Shown: positions 8,764 to 18,474, counted from the stretch's first letter. The stretch: 64,000 nucleotides of DNA from Streptococcus sp. (GCA_030528055.1 JAUMZQ010000001.1:202391-266390); one strand, 5' to 3'. Program-made: numbers and translations. The notes: generated by a model not told the origin, from the sequence alone.

Positions 8764-9348
8764 ATGATAAGGATAGTGTTGTTTTATCTAGCCATACAGC
8801 TTAACGGTCTTCTGGTGAGTTTATTCCTGAAAGAGTATCTGACAATAGAGGGTATAGTCTTGCTACAATTGGTCCTATTAAGTGTGACTTGCTTAGAGAT
8901 TGCCCGTCATAAAACTGTTCCATTAAAAATTGTGGGCGTACAAAATCGCCTAAGTTGGTTGCTTCTTGGCTTTGTGGCTATGGTTGCTTTTGCAGTCTTC
9001 ATCAGTTTCCTATTTCCAGTTCAGACTAGGAATCAAGCAGTATTGGTACAAGTAGGAAAACAGGTTCCTCCTATTATCTTTTTATTGTTTCTGGTCAATG
9101 CAAGTATTCTTGAAGAGATTGTTTACAGGCAATTGCTGTGGGAAAAATTGACATTCCCTTTTGAACAAATAGGCGTGACCAGTTTTCTCTTTGTTCTATC
9201 CCATGGACCTAATCAGTTAGGGAGTTGGCTCATCTATAGCTGTCTTGGCTTGACCTTGGCTGTTGTTCGATTGAAAACTGATTGTATGACGGCAATCGCC
9301 TTACATTTACTTTGGAATAGTTTGGCTTATGTCGTAACTTTCTTGTGA
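8764..9348 (+). CDS. CPBP family intramembrane metalloprotease
   Basis: A 194-residue membrane protein with about six hydrophobic segments and the CPBP (CAAX protease/bacteriocin processing, Abi) motifs: EEIVYRQ (EExxxR) at about residue 118, a His in FVLSHG, and HLLWN near the C-terminus. In Gram-positives such proteins process peptides or give self-immunity to bacteriocins. Start ATG 8764 has AAGAGGTG upstream. It closes the four-gene cassette, and its stop codon lies inside a 19-bp repeated motif. Confidence 0.8.
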   Translation: MIRIVLFYLAIQLNGLLVSLFLKEYLTIEGIVLLQLVLLSVTCLEIARHKTVPLKIVGVQNRLSWLLLGFVAMVAFAVFISFLFPVQTRNQAVLVQVGKQVPPIIFLLFLVNASILEEIVYRQLLWEKLTFPFEQIGVTSFLFVLSHGPNQLGSWLIYSCLGLTLAVVRLKTDCMTAIALHLLWNSLAYVVTFL

Positions 9349-9361
9349 TACCAAAATCAAG
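9343..9361 (+). repeat. 19-bp repeated motif, copy 1
   Basis: Reads TTGTGATACCAAAATCAAG, one mismatch from the identical copies at 19990 and 37595. Here its TTGTGA holds the last Leu codon and stop of the CPBP gene. Confidence 0.7.
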
Positions 9362-9362
9362 A

Positions 9363-9385
9363 GTGCTTCCGTATTATGGAAGCAC
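9363..9385 (+). terminator. hairpin after CPBP gene
   Basis: GTGCTTCC at 9363-9370 pairs with GGAAGCAC at 9378-9385; no clear T-run follows, so termination is uncertain. Confidence 0.4.
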
Positions 9386-9424
9386 CTTATGTTTGATAGG
9401 GAATCGAAAAAAGAGGAGGCCACT

Positions 9425-9913
9425 ATGTCATCTGAACAACAAGAACGTCAAGCGATGCAATACGTAGAAAGAAGTAGTTTATTGACAGTCAGAACCCTCT
9501 TAAAACTCTTAGAATGGTCGGCTAGGCAAGCCTTAGCTCAAGATTCAGCTTATAAGATTGGGGTTCAAAAAATGGAAGAACTCCTTCAAAGTCCTTACGC
9601 CATTGAAGCGATTGATGTTAGTAAAGACATACTGGATAAGCCAATCGATGTGGAGAAATTTAAGGAGTTGATGGAGTCAGAAAAACTGCCAATCGCAATT
9701 AGTTGGCAAAAAGACTATCTCTACTTTTATGCCAAGGATAAGACCTTGCTCGATCATCACTTGGATGAATTGTTGAAGAAACTGATGTCTAATCCAGAGA
9801 AGCTAGAAGGTTTAACCTTTGATAAAACCTTGGACCAAGAGATAGAACTGGCCAAAGAGAAAATTAGAGTGACAGAACTTTCGGCAGTAAAAACCAAGGA
9901 GGTGACCTTGTAA
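9425..9913 (+). CDS. conserved ICE protein upstream of VirD4
   Basis: A 162-residue soluble, helical protein. ATG 9425 is set by GAGGAGG 5-6 bases upstream; earlier in-frame starts lie before that site. No known domain is visible. The stop overlaps the ATG of the virD4 gene, so it is coupled to the coupling-protein gene and likely belongs to the transfer apparatus. Confidence 0.65.
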   Translation: MSSEQQERQAMQYVERSSLLTVRTLLKLLEWSARQALAQDSAYKIGVQKMEELLQSPYAIEAIDVSKDILDKPIDVEKFKELMESEKLPIAISWQKDYLYFYAKDKTLLDHHLDELLKKLMSNPEKLEGLTFDKTLDQEIELAKEKIRVTELSAVKTKEVTL

Positions 9914-11730
9914 TGTATTCCAGGCAAAAAGCATTTGTCTTTGGACTCTTGGGTCTCGCCTTTGGCTATTTCTGCCATCGTCTAACCCTACTCTATGATA
10001 GTTTAACTAATGCCCCACCTATGGAACGTATTGCCTACCTCTTAGGAGAGGGGTTAAATCAGGTTTTCAATCCTTTATGGCTATTTTCCTTTACTCAAAA
10101 ATCTTTTCTTGCCTTTATCCTTGGGGTTCTAATGATGACGCTAGTCTATCTTTATGTATCGACAGGACAGAAAGTCTATCGGGAAGGGGAAGAATATGGT
10201 TCTGCACGATTTGGAACCAGTAAGGAAAAGCGGAACTTTTACAGTAAGAATCCTTTCAATGACACGATTTTGGCTCGTGATGTTCGTCTAACCTTGTTGG
10301 AAAAGAAGAAACCCCAGTTTGACCGAAATAAAAATTTGATTGTCATTGGGGGTTCTGGGGCAGGTAAGACCTTTCGCTTTGTGAAACCCAACCTTATCCA
10401 ACTTAACTGTTCCAATATTGTCGTAGATCCGAAAGACCATTTGGCTGAGAAGACAGGTAAACTCTTTTTAGAAAACGGTTATCAGGTTAAGGTTTTAGAC
10501 TTGGTTAATATGACCAATTCAGACGGTTTTAATCCCTTTCGTTATGTAGAAACAGAGAATGATTTGAACCGTATGTTAACGGTCTATTTTAATAATACCA
10601 AAGGAAATGGTTCTCGCAGTGATCCGTTTTGGGATGAGGCTTCCATGACATTGGTGAGAGCTATTGCCTCTTATTTGGTAGATTTTTACAATCCACCAGG
10701 AAGTTCCAAGCAAGGGCAGGTAGCAAGACGTAAGCGTGGCCGTTATCCAGCCTTTTCTGAGATTGGGAAACTCATTAAACTGTTATCAAAGGGAGATAAT
10801 CAGGACAAAAGTGTTCTTGAAGTCCTGTTTGAAGATTACGCTAAAAAATACGGTCACGAGAACTTTACCATGAGAAACTGGGCAGATTTTCAAAACTATA
10901 AGGATAAGACCTTGGATTCGGTGATTGCGGTCACAACAGCTAAATTTGCCCTCTTTAATATTCAATCGGTGATTGATTTGACGCAAAGAGACACTATGGA
11001 TTTGAAAACGTGGGGCACTCAAAAGACCATGGTCTATCTTGTTATTCCAGACAATGATACGACCTTTCGTTTCCTATCTGCTTTATTTTTCTCTACGGTT
11101 TTCTCCACTTTGACCAGACAGGCTGATGTTGACTTTAAAGGGCAACTGCCTATTCATGTTAGAAGCTATCTGGATGAGTTTGCGAATGTCGGAGAAATCC
11201 CAGACTTCGCTGAACAAACCTCAACAGTCCGCTCTAGGAATATGAGTCTTGTGCCTATTCTCCAAAATATCGCTCAACTCCAAGGACTTTATAAGGAAAA
11301 AGAAGCTTGGAAAACTATACTGGGGAACTGTGACAGTCTCCTCTATTTGGGTGGGAATGACGAGGAAACTTTCAAATTCATGAGTGGACTTTTAGGCAAA
11401 CAAACCGTTGATGTCAGAAGCACCAGTCGTTCTTTTGGGCAGACGGGTTCAAGTTCTACCTCTCATCAGAAAATTGCTCGTGACTTGATGACGGCTGATG
11501 AAGTTGGAACTATGAAACGAGATGAGTGCCTCGTACGCATTGCAGGGGTTCCTGTTTTTCGAACCAAGAAATATTTTCCTCTCAAACATAAACATTGGAA
11601 GTTGCTCGCTGATAAGGAAACCGATGACCGTTGGTGGAACTATCACATCAATCCCTTGGCTAAAGAGGAAGAATTGGACTTGTCAGACTATCAAATAAGG
11701 GATTTAAGCACAGAAACGTCACTACATTAA
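9913..11730 (+). CDS. virD4: VirD4/TraG-type coupling protein
   Basis: A 605-residue type IV coupling protein that docks the relaxase-DNA complex to the secretion channel and drives DNA export. The N-terminus has two membrane segments (about residues 5-25 and 50-80). Walker A GGSGAGKT is at about residue 146, followed by NIVVDPKDHLAEKTG. The Walker B region is YLDEFANVGEIPDF at about residue 420. Length and motifs fit Gram-positive VirD4 proteins. It is the second gene of the transfer operon and is intact. Confidence 0.93.
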   Translation: MYSRQKAFVFGLLGLAFGYFCHRLTLLYDSLTNAPPMERIAYLLGEGLNQVFNPLWLFSFTQKSFLAFILGVLMMTLVYLYVSTGQKVYREGEEYGSARFGTSKEKRNFYSKNPFNDTILARDVRLTLLEKKKPQFDRNKNLIVIGGSGAGKTFRFVKPNLIQLNCSNIVVDPKDHLAEKTGKLFLENGYQVKVLDLVNMTNSDGFNPFRYVETENDLNRMLTVYFNNTKGNGSRSDPFWDEASMTLVRAIASYLVDFYNPPGSSKQGQVARRKRGRYPAFSEIGKLIKLLSKGDNQDKSVLEVLFEDYAKKYGHENFTMRNWADFQNYKDKTLDSVIAVTTAKFALFNIQSVIDLTQRDTMDLKTWGTQKTMVYLVIPDNDTTFRFLSALFFSTVFSTLTRQADVDFKGQLPIHVRSYLDEFANVGEIPDFAEQTSTVRSRNMSLVPILQNIAQLQGLYKEKEAWKTILGNCDSLLYLGGNDEETFKFMSGLLGKQTVDVRSTSRSFGQTGSSSTSHQKIARDLMTADEVGTMKRDECLVRIAGVPVFRTKKYFPLKHKHWKLLADKETDDRWWNYHINPLAKEEELDLSDYQIRDLSTETSLH

Positions 11731-11747
11731 TAGAAATGAGGAAAAAT

Positions 11748-11990
11748 ATGAATCAAAAACTAACAGGCTTTGTTTACGGAGTGGACGCCAGCTCCATGTT
11801 CTCCCAGGCCATGTCTCTATTACAAAAAGGATTGATTGCAGTAGGAGCCTTTCTTGTAGTCATGGGCATTATCAACCTTTCAACCAACATTAAAGATGGT
11901 GGGCCAGGCGTCCGAAATGCCATTTTAGAAATTGTTGGTGGTGTCATGGTGGGAGCCGCAGGTGCTTTTGTGACACAGATTACCATTTAG
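11748..11990 (+). CDS. Maff2-family mobile element membrane protein
   Basis: An 80-residue protein with two hydrophobic segments separated by NLSTNIKDGGPGVRNA. This pattern and the place between VirD4 and the TrbL-like protein match the Maff2 family of Firmicute conjugative elements; a pilin-like (VirB2) role has been suggested from position only. I use ATG 11748, which has GAGGA upstream; ATG 11736 lies within that ribosome site. Confidence 0.75.
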   Translation: MNQKLTGFVYGVDASSMFSQAMSLLQKGLIAVGAFLVVMGIINLSTNIKDGGPGVRNAILEIVGGVMVGAAGAFVTQITI

Positions 11991-12008
11991 AGGAGGTCAG
12001 AACATGAC

Positions 12009-12764
12009 ATGATGATGAATTTTACGTCACCTTTTGTATTTCTAGCCTCTGAAAAAGTGTCAAGCGATAGCCTTTTTGAAGGGTTTCAGGTCGATTTAGA
12101 ATCAACTGCTAACTTGGTTAAGTCACTGGCGGACTTTAATCCGACGGTTTGGTCTTACATGACAGCCATTACCAAGGGTATTATGCAGCCCTTGGGAGTA
12201 GCTATTCTTGCGGTAGTTCTTGTACTCGAATTTTCAAAAATGGCCAAGAAAATCGCAAACTCAGGCGGTGCAATGACCTTTGAAGCCATAGCACCTATGA
12301 TTGTCAGCTACATCATGGTCGCGGTCGTGATTACCAATACGACGGTTATTGTGGAAGCCATTATTGCCATTGCCTCATATGTTATTGAACAAGTGGCAAG
12401 TCTTGTCACGAATGGTGGTGCTAATTATGATACCATCTCAGGCATTAAGGGATCTGGAATTGTAGGAAAAATGATTATTGGCTTTTTTGCGATTCTCATT
12501 TGGTTGGTACGAATGGCCAGTATTATGGTTGTCAATATCTTGATTACCATTCGCTTTATCCAACTCTATCTGATGATTCCTTTTGCCCCTGTTACCATTC
12601 CGACCTTCCTTAGTGATGACTGGAGAAGTGTTGGGATTGGTTACCTTAAAAACATCATGGTCTATGCCGTTCAAGGTATTTTGATTTTTCTAATTGTATC
12701 TCTTGTCCCCTTGTTTGAATCGGCTGGAAAGATTGCCGTATCAAATGGAGCTGGAGTTATGTAA
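12009..12764 (+). pseudogene. TrbL/VirB6-like channel protein with premature stop
   Basis: A polytopic membrane protein of the TrbL/VirB6 type with about six segments; the ORF has 251 residues and ends in GAGVM at an in-frame TAA (12762-12764). Reading on in the same frame gives SLAIMFGGLVQAILLIIALV, one more membrane helix, then GSQRTARSILGM and a normal TAG at 12861-12863 just before the next ribosome site. A single C-to-T change (CAA to TAA) explains this, so the last 33 residues are lost. Starts ATG 12009, 12012 and 12015 are in frame; AGGAGG at 11991 best positions a decoy ATG at 12004 that stops after two codons. Confidence 0.75.
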
Positions 12765-12863
12765 TCACTCGCCATTATGTTTGGTGGCTTGGTACAGGCC
12801 ATATTGTTAATCATTGCCTTGGTTGGCAGTCAACGGACCGCCCGAAGTATTTTGGGGATGTAG
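12765..12863 (+). other. untranslated C-terminal remainder of the TrbL-like gene
   Basis: Thirty-two sense codons in the same frame as the truncated TrbL-like gene, coding a hydrophobic helix and a basic tail (QRTARSILGM), ended by TAG directly before AGGAGG-like sequence. It lacks its own ribosome site and start, so it is most simply the severed end of the upstream gene. Confidence 0.7.
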
Positions 12864-12924
12864 GAGGAAGGGAGTCAATATCTTGCCTCCTCTTTTTATA
12901 GTTTACTTAGATTGGAGAACATTT

Positions 12925-13278
12925 ATGAACACACGTGTCTTTAAGGACATCTCAAAGGTTCAACACAGGGCATGGCTAGGATTTACAACTAGACAGGTTA
13001 TTTTTGTATTTCCAGCCGTCGCCATAACCATTTTGGTATTGGTTTTTAACCTATTTTACTGGCAATTTGGGGATTGGTTTGTCTATGGTTTTGTTTTTAG
13101 CTTTACCATTCCACTCATGTTATTTGGGGTCTATCGCCCCAACGATTTACCATTTGAAATATACCTCAAGTACCGTTTTCATTATGAACTAACGGTGCCA
13201 GACCGCACATTTACTGGAAGAAAAGGAGACCAACGTGAAAAAATTAAAACACTCAATGAAATCAAAGACCTCTTCTAA
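12925..13278 (+). CDS. prgI: PrgI-family conjugation protein
   Basis: A 117-residue protein with two membrane segments (AFPAVAITILVLVFNLFYW and the following one) and the PrgI pattern VFKDISKVQHRAWLGFTTRQ at the N-terminus and YRPNDLPFEIYLKYRFHYE after the membrane. PrgI-type proteins are the VirB3-like inner-membrane part of Gram-positive secretion channels and lie next to the VirB4 gene, as here. ATG 12925 has TTGGAGAA upstream. It overlaps the start of virB4. Confidence 0.85.
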   Translation: MNTRVFKDISKVQHRAWLGFTTRQVIFVFPAVAITILVLVFNLFYWQFGDWFVYGFVFSFTIPLMLFGVYRPNDLPFEIYLKYRFHYELTVPDRTFTGRKGDQREKIKTLNEIKDLF

Positions 13279-15586
13279 TGACAAAAAGCAAAAGACGAAA
13301 ACACAGAAACAGGAAATCAGCCCTTCTACCGTAAATACGTTAGCCTATCAAGGACTTTTTCAGAATGGCCTTATGCAGGTCAGTCCAAGCTATTTCTCAC
13401 AAACCTATCTTTTAGGAGATGTTAATTATCAAACAGTTGGCTTAGATGATAAGGGAGCTATCGTTGAGAAATATTCCGATTTAATCAATTCACTGGATGA
13501 TAAGACCAATTTCCAACTGACTATTTTCAATCAAAAAGTTAATTTGGAAAAATTTCGTAAGAGTATTCTCTATCCCTTGCAGGAAGATGGGTTTGATACT
13601 TATCGTGATGAATTGAATCGCATGATGGATGCCAACTTAGAGGCGGGTGAGAACAACTTTTCAGCTGTCAAGTTTCTTTCATTTGGCAAGAGCGACCAAA
13701 CACCAAAACTAGCTTTTCGTTCTCTGTCACAGATTGGGGAATATTTCAAGAGTGGCTTTTCAGAGATTGATGTATCTCTTGGTTTACTTGGTGGAGAGGA
13801 GCGAGTGAATGTCCTTTCGGATATGTTACGAGGCGAAAATCATTTACCGTTTTCTTACAAGGATTTGACTCTCTCAGGTCAATCCACCAAACACTTTATT
13901 GCCCCAACCTACCTTTCCTTTAAACACAAGAATCATATTGAATTGGACGATCGATTATTACAGATTGTTTATGTTCGCGACTATGGCATGGAGTTAGGGG
14001 ATAAATTTATTCGAGACCTCATGCAGTCAGATTTGGAAGTGATGATTAGCCTACATGCCAAAGGCTCTACTAAGTCTGAAACCATGACCAAGCTACGAAC
14101 CAAGAAGACCTTGATGGAATCACAAAAGATTGGTGAACAACAAAAAATGGCTCGGACTGGAATCTATTTGGAGAAGGTCGGCCATGTTCTTGAGAACAAC
14201 ATCGATGAAGCTGAAGCTCTTCTTCAAACCATGACCCAAACAGGAGATAAACTGTTTGACACCGTATTTCTAATTGGCGTGCTAGCGGATACTGAAGACC
14301 AACTCAAACAATCTCTTGATATTATCAAGCAAGTGGCAGGGTCTAGTGATATGATTATTGATAACTTGACCTATATGCAAGAAGCTGCCTTTAATAGTCT
14401 CTTGCCATTTGGGAAGAACTATCTCGAAGGTGTTTCTCGGTCTCTATTGACTTCAAATATTGCCGTGAATGCACCTTGGACTTCCGTAGATATTCATGAC
14501 AAGGGTGGGAAATTTTATGGCATCAATCAAATCTCAAGTAATATCATCAGTATTGACCGTGGCAAGTTAAATACTCCATCAGGTTTGATTTTAGGGACTT
14601 CTGGAGCTGGCAAAGGGATGGCGACAAAACACGAAATCATCTCAACTAAGCTCAAGGAAGCAGATAGTGATACTGAAATTATTATTGTTGACCCAGAAAA
14701 TGAGTACAGTATTATCGGTCAAGCCTTTGGTGGGGAGAGTATTGATATTGCCCCAGACTCTACCACCTTCTTAAATGTCTTAGAACTATCTGATGAGAAT
14801 ATGGATGAGGACCCAGTTAAGGTCAAATCCGAATTTCTCTTGTCTTGGATTGGAAAGCTCTTGGACCGCAAAATGGATGGTCGTGAAAAATCCTTGATAG
14901 ATCGTGTGACACGCTTGACATATAAGCATTTTGACACACCGTCCTTGGTCGAATGGGTCTTTGTCTTATCTCAACAACCTGAACAGGAAGCTAAGGACTT
15001 GGCACTGGATATGGAACTCTATGTGGAAGGGTCGCTGGACATATTTTCACATCGGACCAATATTAAAACAGACAGTCATTTCCTGATTTACAATGTCAAA
15101 AAGCTAGGCGATGAGTTAAAACAAATTGCCCTCATGGTTATCTTTGACCAAATTTGGAATCGGGTGGTCAAAAACCAAAAGCTAGGGAAGAAGACCTGGA
15201 TTTACTTTGATGAAATGCAGCTACTCTTATTGGACAAGTATGCCTCTGATTTCTTTTTCAAACTTTGGAGTCGTGTCCGTAAGTATGGGGCGATACCGAC
15301 AGGTATTACTCAGAATGTAGAAACGCTTCTTTTGGATGCCAATGGCAGACGCATTATTGCCAATAGCGAGTTCATGATTCTTTTAAAACAGGCTAAGAGC
15401 GATCGCGAAGAATTGGTGCATATGCTTGGGCTTTCTAAAGAGCTGGAGAAGTACTTGGTCAATCCTGAAAAAGGGGCAGGCTTAATTAAGGCCGGTTCCA
15501 CCGTTGTTCCGTTCAAGAATAAGATTCCGCAACACACCAAGCTCTTTGACATCATGAGTACGGAGCCTGAAAAAATGAGGACATGA
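13235..15586 (+). CDS. virB4: VirB4/TraE-type secretion ATPase
   Basis: A 783-residue ATPase that powers assembly of the conjugation channel. Walker A is GTSGAGKG at about residue 452 and Walker B is WIYFDEMQLLL at about residue 655; the region IIIVDPENEY between them and GITQNVETLL after Walker B are also typical. Start GTG 13235 follows GGAGA; an in-frame ATG at 13256 is possible. The start lies inside prgI, in another frame, which suggests translational coupling. Intact. Confidence 0.92.
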   Translation: MKKLKHSMKSKTSSNDKKQKTKTQKQEISPSTVNTLAYQGLFQNGLMQVSPSYFSQTYLLGDVNYQTVGLDDKGAIVEKYSDLINSLDDKTNFQLTIFNQKVNLEKFRKSILYPLQEDGFDTYRDELNRMMDANLEAGENNFSAVKFLSFGKSDQTPKLAFRSLSQIGEYFKSGFSEIDVSLGLLGGEERVNVLSDMLRGENHLPFSYKDLTLSGQSTKHFIAPTYLSFKHKNHIELDDRLLQIVYVRDYGMELGDKFIRDLMQSDLEVMISLHAKGSTKSETMTKLRTKKTLMESQKIGEQQKMARTGIYLEKVGHVLENNIDEAEALLQTMTQTGDKLFDTVFLIGVLADTEDQLKQSLDIIKQVAGSSDMIIDNLTYMQEAAFNSLLPFGKNYLEGVSRSLLTSNIAVNAPWTSVDIHDKGGKFYGINQISSNIISIDRGKLNTPSGLILGTSGAGKGMATKHEIISTKLKEADSDTEIIIVDPENEYSIIGQAFGGESIDIAPDSTTFLNVLELSDENMDEDPVKVKSEFLLSWIGKLLDRKMDGREKSLIDRVTRLTYKHFDTPSLVEWVFVLSQQPEQEAKDLALDMELYVEGSLDIFSHRTNIKTDSHFLIYNVKKLGDELKQIALMVIFDQIWNRVVKNQKLGKKTWIYFDEMQLLLLDKYASDFFFKLWSRVRKYGAIPTGITQNVETLLLDANGRRIIANSEFMILLKQAKSDREELVHMLGLSKELEKYLVNPEKGAGLIKAGSTVVPFKNKIPQHTKLFDIMSTEPEKMRT

Positions 15587-15587
15587 G

Positions 15588-18389
15588 ATGAAAGAGGATA
15601 AAAAGCTAGTCAAACAGTCTAGGCAAAACTTTCGAAGCAACTTAAAATCAGCTCGTATGCATTATCGGAAAGAAGTTAGGACCTTAAAACAGACTGTTCC
15701 TAAAAAAGGAAGATTTCGAAAATCAGCCAAAAATTCTCTGTTTCAGGAAAAGAAAACAGAGTTAAAAGGAAATCTACTCAGTAGCCAAAAGGAAGCAGAA
15801 GAGAAGTTCATAAAGGAAATTACCTATGTTTCTCCTAGACTGTTGAAGGCAAAGGAAATCAAGAACTATCGACTTCCGCAAGCTCAAGAACGTTTGCGGA
15901 CGGCAAGAAAACATCTGTCAGAAGTGAAACTAAGTGAGAAACAGCAGGTAGTTAATCCCAAGTTTACTTTCCAAAAAGAAAATCCTTCCCTGAAGTCTCG
16001 CTTTCAGTTTCACCAAGAAAAATCATTTGATCGGCTAAGTGCAGAAAAAGACGTAAGTTCTGCCAAGCGTGAGGTTAAACAACTCAAGAAAGTCCAAAAG
16101 ACTAAGAAAAACTCTACCAAAGTCAAAGCTGGATTAGGCTTGGCTGCATCTGAATCCCTTGACCTGATAGAACAGGAGGATGATTTAGATGGTCTAAGAA
16201 CCATGAAGGATACTAGTTTGAAAGCCAGACGCTATGGCAGGTTTACTTATCAAGCAGGTAAGGTGGCAGTAAAAAGTGGACAGACTGGTGTGCGGTTTAC
16301 CAAAACAAAATTTTCTCATGGAAAGGAACGATTCCAGAACTTCAAAAAGGGAAAAGGATTCACACGCCAGAAACCTCTTAAACCAAGAAGACGCTACCAA
16401 ACCTTTTTAAATCATGTCAGAAAACAAAGTGTCGCAGGTTTTAAAGGAATCGTCCAAGCCATTAAGGGAAGTATGACTTTCTTTTCTGTCCTTGCGGGAA
16501 ATCCTTTGACTTGGATTGTCTCAGGCATTCTCTTGATACTCCTTTTGATGATGAGCTTTTTCATGAGTGTTTCAGGTAGTAGTGTCATACAACAAGATGA
16601 AATAGAATTGAGTAAGAGTTATACCCACATGACGTGGGAAGATGCGGAACATACAAGAACCAACGATAAGGGAATTACCTTTTACACTAAGATTGATGAG
16701 GTCATGGTTTACATGAATCATCAATACCAAGACTACAAGTTAGATGATTTCATAGAGACAAGCGGAACAACCTACAAAGAATTTCTCAGTCAACTGTGGT
16801 CGGACTTAAACGGTGGAGATTCTATTAAATCCATGTCTGACTTATATAAAGAACCTGCTTACAAGCTGTCTGATGAGGACCAAGAAGAACTAAACGAATT
16901 GACCGAAGAAGGCAACTATTTAGCCCTTCAAGAATTGGACAATCCCTTTCAGGGACAGACCGATGAGGATAGTTTAAGCATGACCTACCGATATGGTTAT
17001 GAGGTCATTGATGAGAAACCAACGCTTCATCATCATATCATCTTAGAAGCAAAAGAAGGTCAAGTCATTGTAGCTCCGATGGATGGCAAGGTATCTCTTG
17101 ATGGAGAGAACGTTGTTTTGACATCTGGTAAGGGAGTGAATAAGACTAAACTAACCTTGTTTGGCATTCATTCAGGCCGAGTGAGTGAACATCAACAAGT
17201 CTTGGCAGGAGACATTATTGGTGAGACCAAGGATGGAACAGGTCTAAAGGTCACCTATCAAAAGGTTGATGATGACACGGATAAGTTGGTCTATGTCAAT
17301 CCAGCATTCTACTTTCCAAAAGTGATTCAGGTTCAGACCACCATTCTTCCAACTATCGGTCAGTTTGGCGGCGATGAGTTCGAGAGAGCCAAGGCAATTT
17401 ATGACTATCTTAAAAGCAAAGGTGCGACCAATCAAGCTATCGCAGCCATTCTAGGTAACTGGTCGGTAGAATCCTCCATTAATCCAAAACGAGCTGAAGG
17501 CGACTATTTATCTCCCCCTATTGGTGCGACAGACAGTTCGTGGGATGATGAGGGCTGGCTCTCACTTAATGGTCCAACTATATACAATGGACGTTACCCA
17601 AATATTCTCAAACGTGGTTTAGGCTTAGGCCAATGGACAGATACCGCGGATGGTTCACGCAGACATACTTTATTGTTGGAATATGCCAAAGGAAAACATC
17701 AAAAATGGTATGACTTAGGCTTACAACTGGATTTCATGTTGTATGGGGATAGTCCTTATTACACCAACTGGTTAAAGGACTTCTTCAAAAATTCAGGCAG
17801 TCCAGCTAGTCTTGCCCAGCTCTTTCTCATTTACTGGGAAGGAAATAGTGGTGATAAGCTACTTGAACGTCAAACACGAGCCAGTGAGTGGTATTACCAA
17901 ATTGAAAAAGGCTTTAGTCAACCTAACGGTGGGACAGCACAAAGCGATCCAAAAGCACTTGAAGCTGTACGAGAAGACCTTTTTGAAAACTCTATTCCAG
18001 GAGGTGGTGACGGTATGGGTTACGCTTACGGCCAATGTACTTGGGGAGTCGCAGCCCGTATCAATCAACTGGGTCTAAAACTCAAAGGTAAAAACGGTGA
18101 GAAGATTCCAATTATCAGTACCATGGGCAATGGCCAAGATTGGGTACGAACAGCCGCAAGTCTAGGTGGAGAGACAGGGACAAGTCCGCAAGCAGGAGCT
18201 ATACTTTCATTTGCGGGAGGAGGACATGGCACACCAGCAGAATACGGACATGTGGCTTTTGTGGAGAAAGTCTACCCAGACGGCTCATTCCTTATCTCCG
18301 AAACCAACTACAATGGCAATCCCAACTACACCTTCCGTAAATTATCGGGAGTGGATAGTAGCTTGAGTTTTGCTTATACGACGAAATAA
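15588..18389 (+). CDS. conjugation-associated peptidoglycan hydrolase (lysozyme plus CHAP)
   Basis: A 933-residue bifunctional wall hydrolase that opens peptidoglycan for the channel. Order: a very basic cytosolic N-terminal region (1-295), one membrane segment (about 300-328), a linker, an M23-like beta domain (about 480-560), a phage tail lysozyme-like domain (about 592-775; AIAAILGNWSVESS, GLGLGQWTD) and a C-terminal CHAP domain (about 803-933) with the Cys in YGQCTWGVA and the His in YGHVAFVEK. It starts one base after virB4 and ends the transfer operon at a strong terminator. Confidence 0.9.
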   Translation: MKEDKKLVKQSRQNFRSNLKSARMHYRKEVRTLKQTVPKKGRFRKSAKNSLFQEKKTELKGNLLSSQKEAEEKFIKEITYVSPRLLKAKEIKNYRLPQAQERLRTARKHLSEVKLSEKQQVVNPKFTFQKENPSLKSRFQFHQEKSFDRLSAEKDVSSAKREVKQLKKVQKTKKNSTKVKAGLGLAASESLDLIEQEDDLDGLRTMKDTSLKARRYGRFTYQAGKVAVKSGQTGVRFTKTKFSHGKERFQNFKKGKGFTRQKPLKPRRRYQTFLNHVRKQSVAGFKGIVQAIKGSMTFFSVLAGNPLTWIVSGILLILLLMMSFFMSVSGSSVIQQDEIELSKSYTHMTWEDAEHTRTNDKGITFYTKIDEVMVYMNHQYQDYKLDDFIETSGTTYKEFLSQLWSDLNGGDSIKSMSDLYKEPAYKLSDEDQEELNELTEEGNYLALQELDNPFQGQTDEDSLSMTYRYGYEVIDEKPTLHHHIILEAKEGQVIVAPMDGKVSLDGENVVLTSGKGVNKTKLTLFGIHSGRVSEHQQVLAGDIIGETKDGTGLKVTYQKVDDDTDKLVYVNPAFYFPKVIQVQTTILPTIGQFGGDEFERAKAIYDYLKSKGATNQAIAAILGNWSVESSINPKRAEGDYLSPPIGATDSSWDDEGWLSLNGPTIYNGRYPNILKRGLGLGQWTDTADGSRRHTLLLEYAKGKHQKWYDLGLQLDFMLYGDSPYYTNWLKDFFKNSGSPASLAQLFLIYWEGNSGDKLLERQTRASEWYYQIEKGFSQPNGGTAQSDPKALEAVREDLFENSIPGGGDGMGYAYGQCTWGVAARINQLGLKLKGKNGEKIPIISTMGNGQDWVRTAASLGGETGTSPQAGAILSFAGGGHGTPAEYGHVAFVEKVYPDGSFLISETNYNGNPNYTFRKLSGVDSSLSFAYTTK

Positions 18390-18390
18390 A

Positions 18391-18434
18391 AAAGGATATG
18401 CTAACAATAACTTGATTAGTTAGCATATCCTTTT
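18391..18434. terminator. bidirectional terminator between transfer operon and abiE
   Basis: A 15-bp perfect stem, AAAGGATATGCTAAC at 18391-18405 with its complement at 18419-18433, and T/A-rich flanks on both sides. Confidence 0.85.
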
Positions 18435-18474
18435 CCTTTAATGTCACGATTACCTAGTGGGGCAGTTAAAAGTT

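Noticed and set aside
12004-12012. ATG 12004 as the start of the TrbL-like gene
   Set aside because: It is best spaced from AGGAGG but reads only two codons before TGA; the long frame starts at 12009-12015.
12814-13278. A longer form of the PrgI gene starting at 12814
   Set aside because: The extra N-terminus is an out-of-frame reading of the severed TrbL-like tail; the ribosome site fits ATG 12925.
16010-16400. Minus-strand ORFs inside the hydrolase, helicase and adhesin genes
   Set aside because: They overlap strong coding genes, lack ribosome sites and show no protein features; they are shadow frames.
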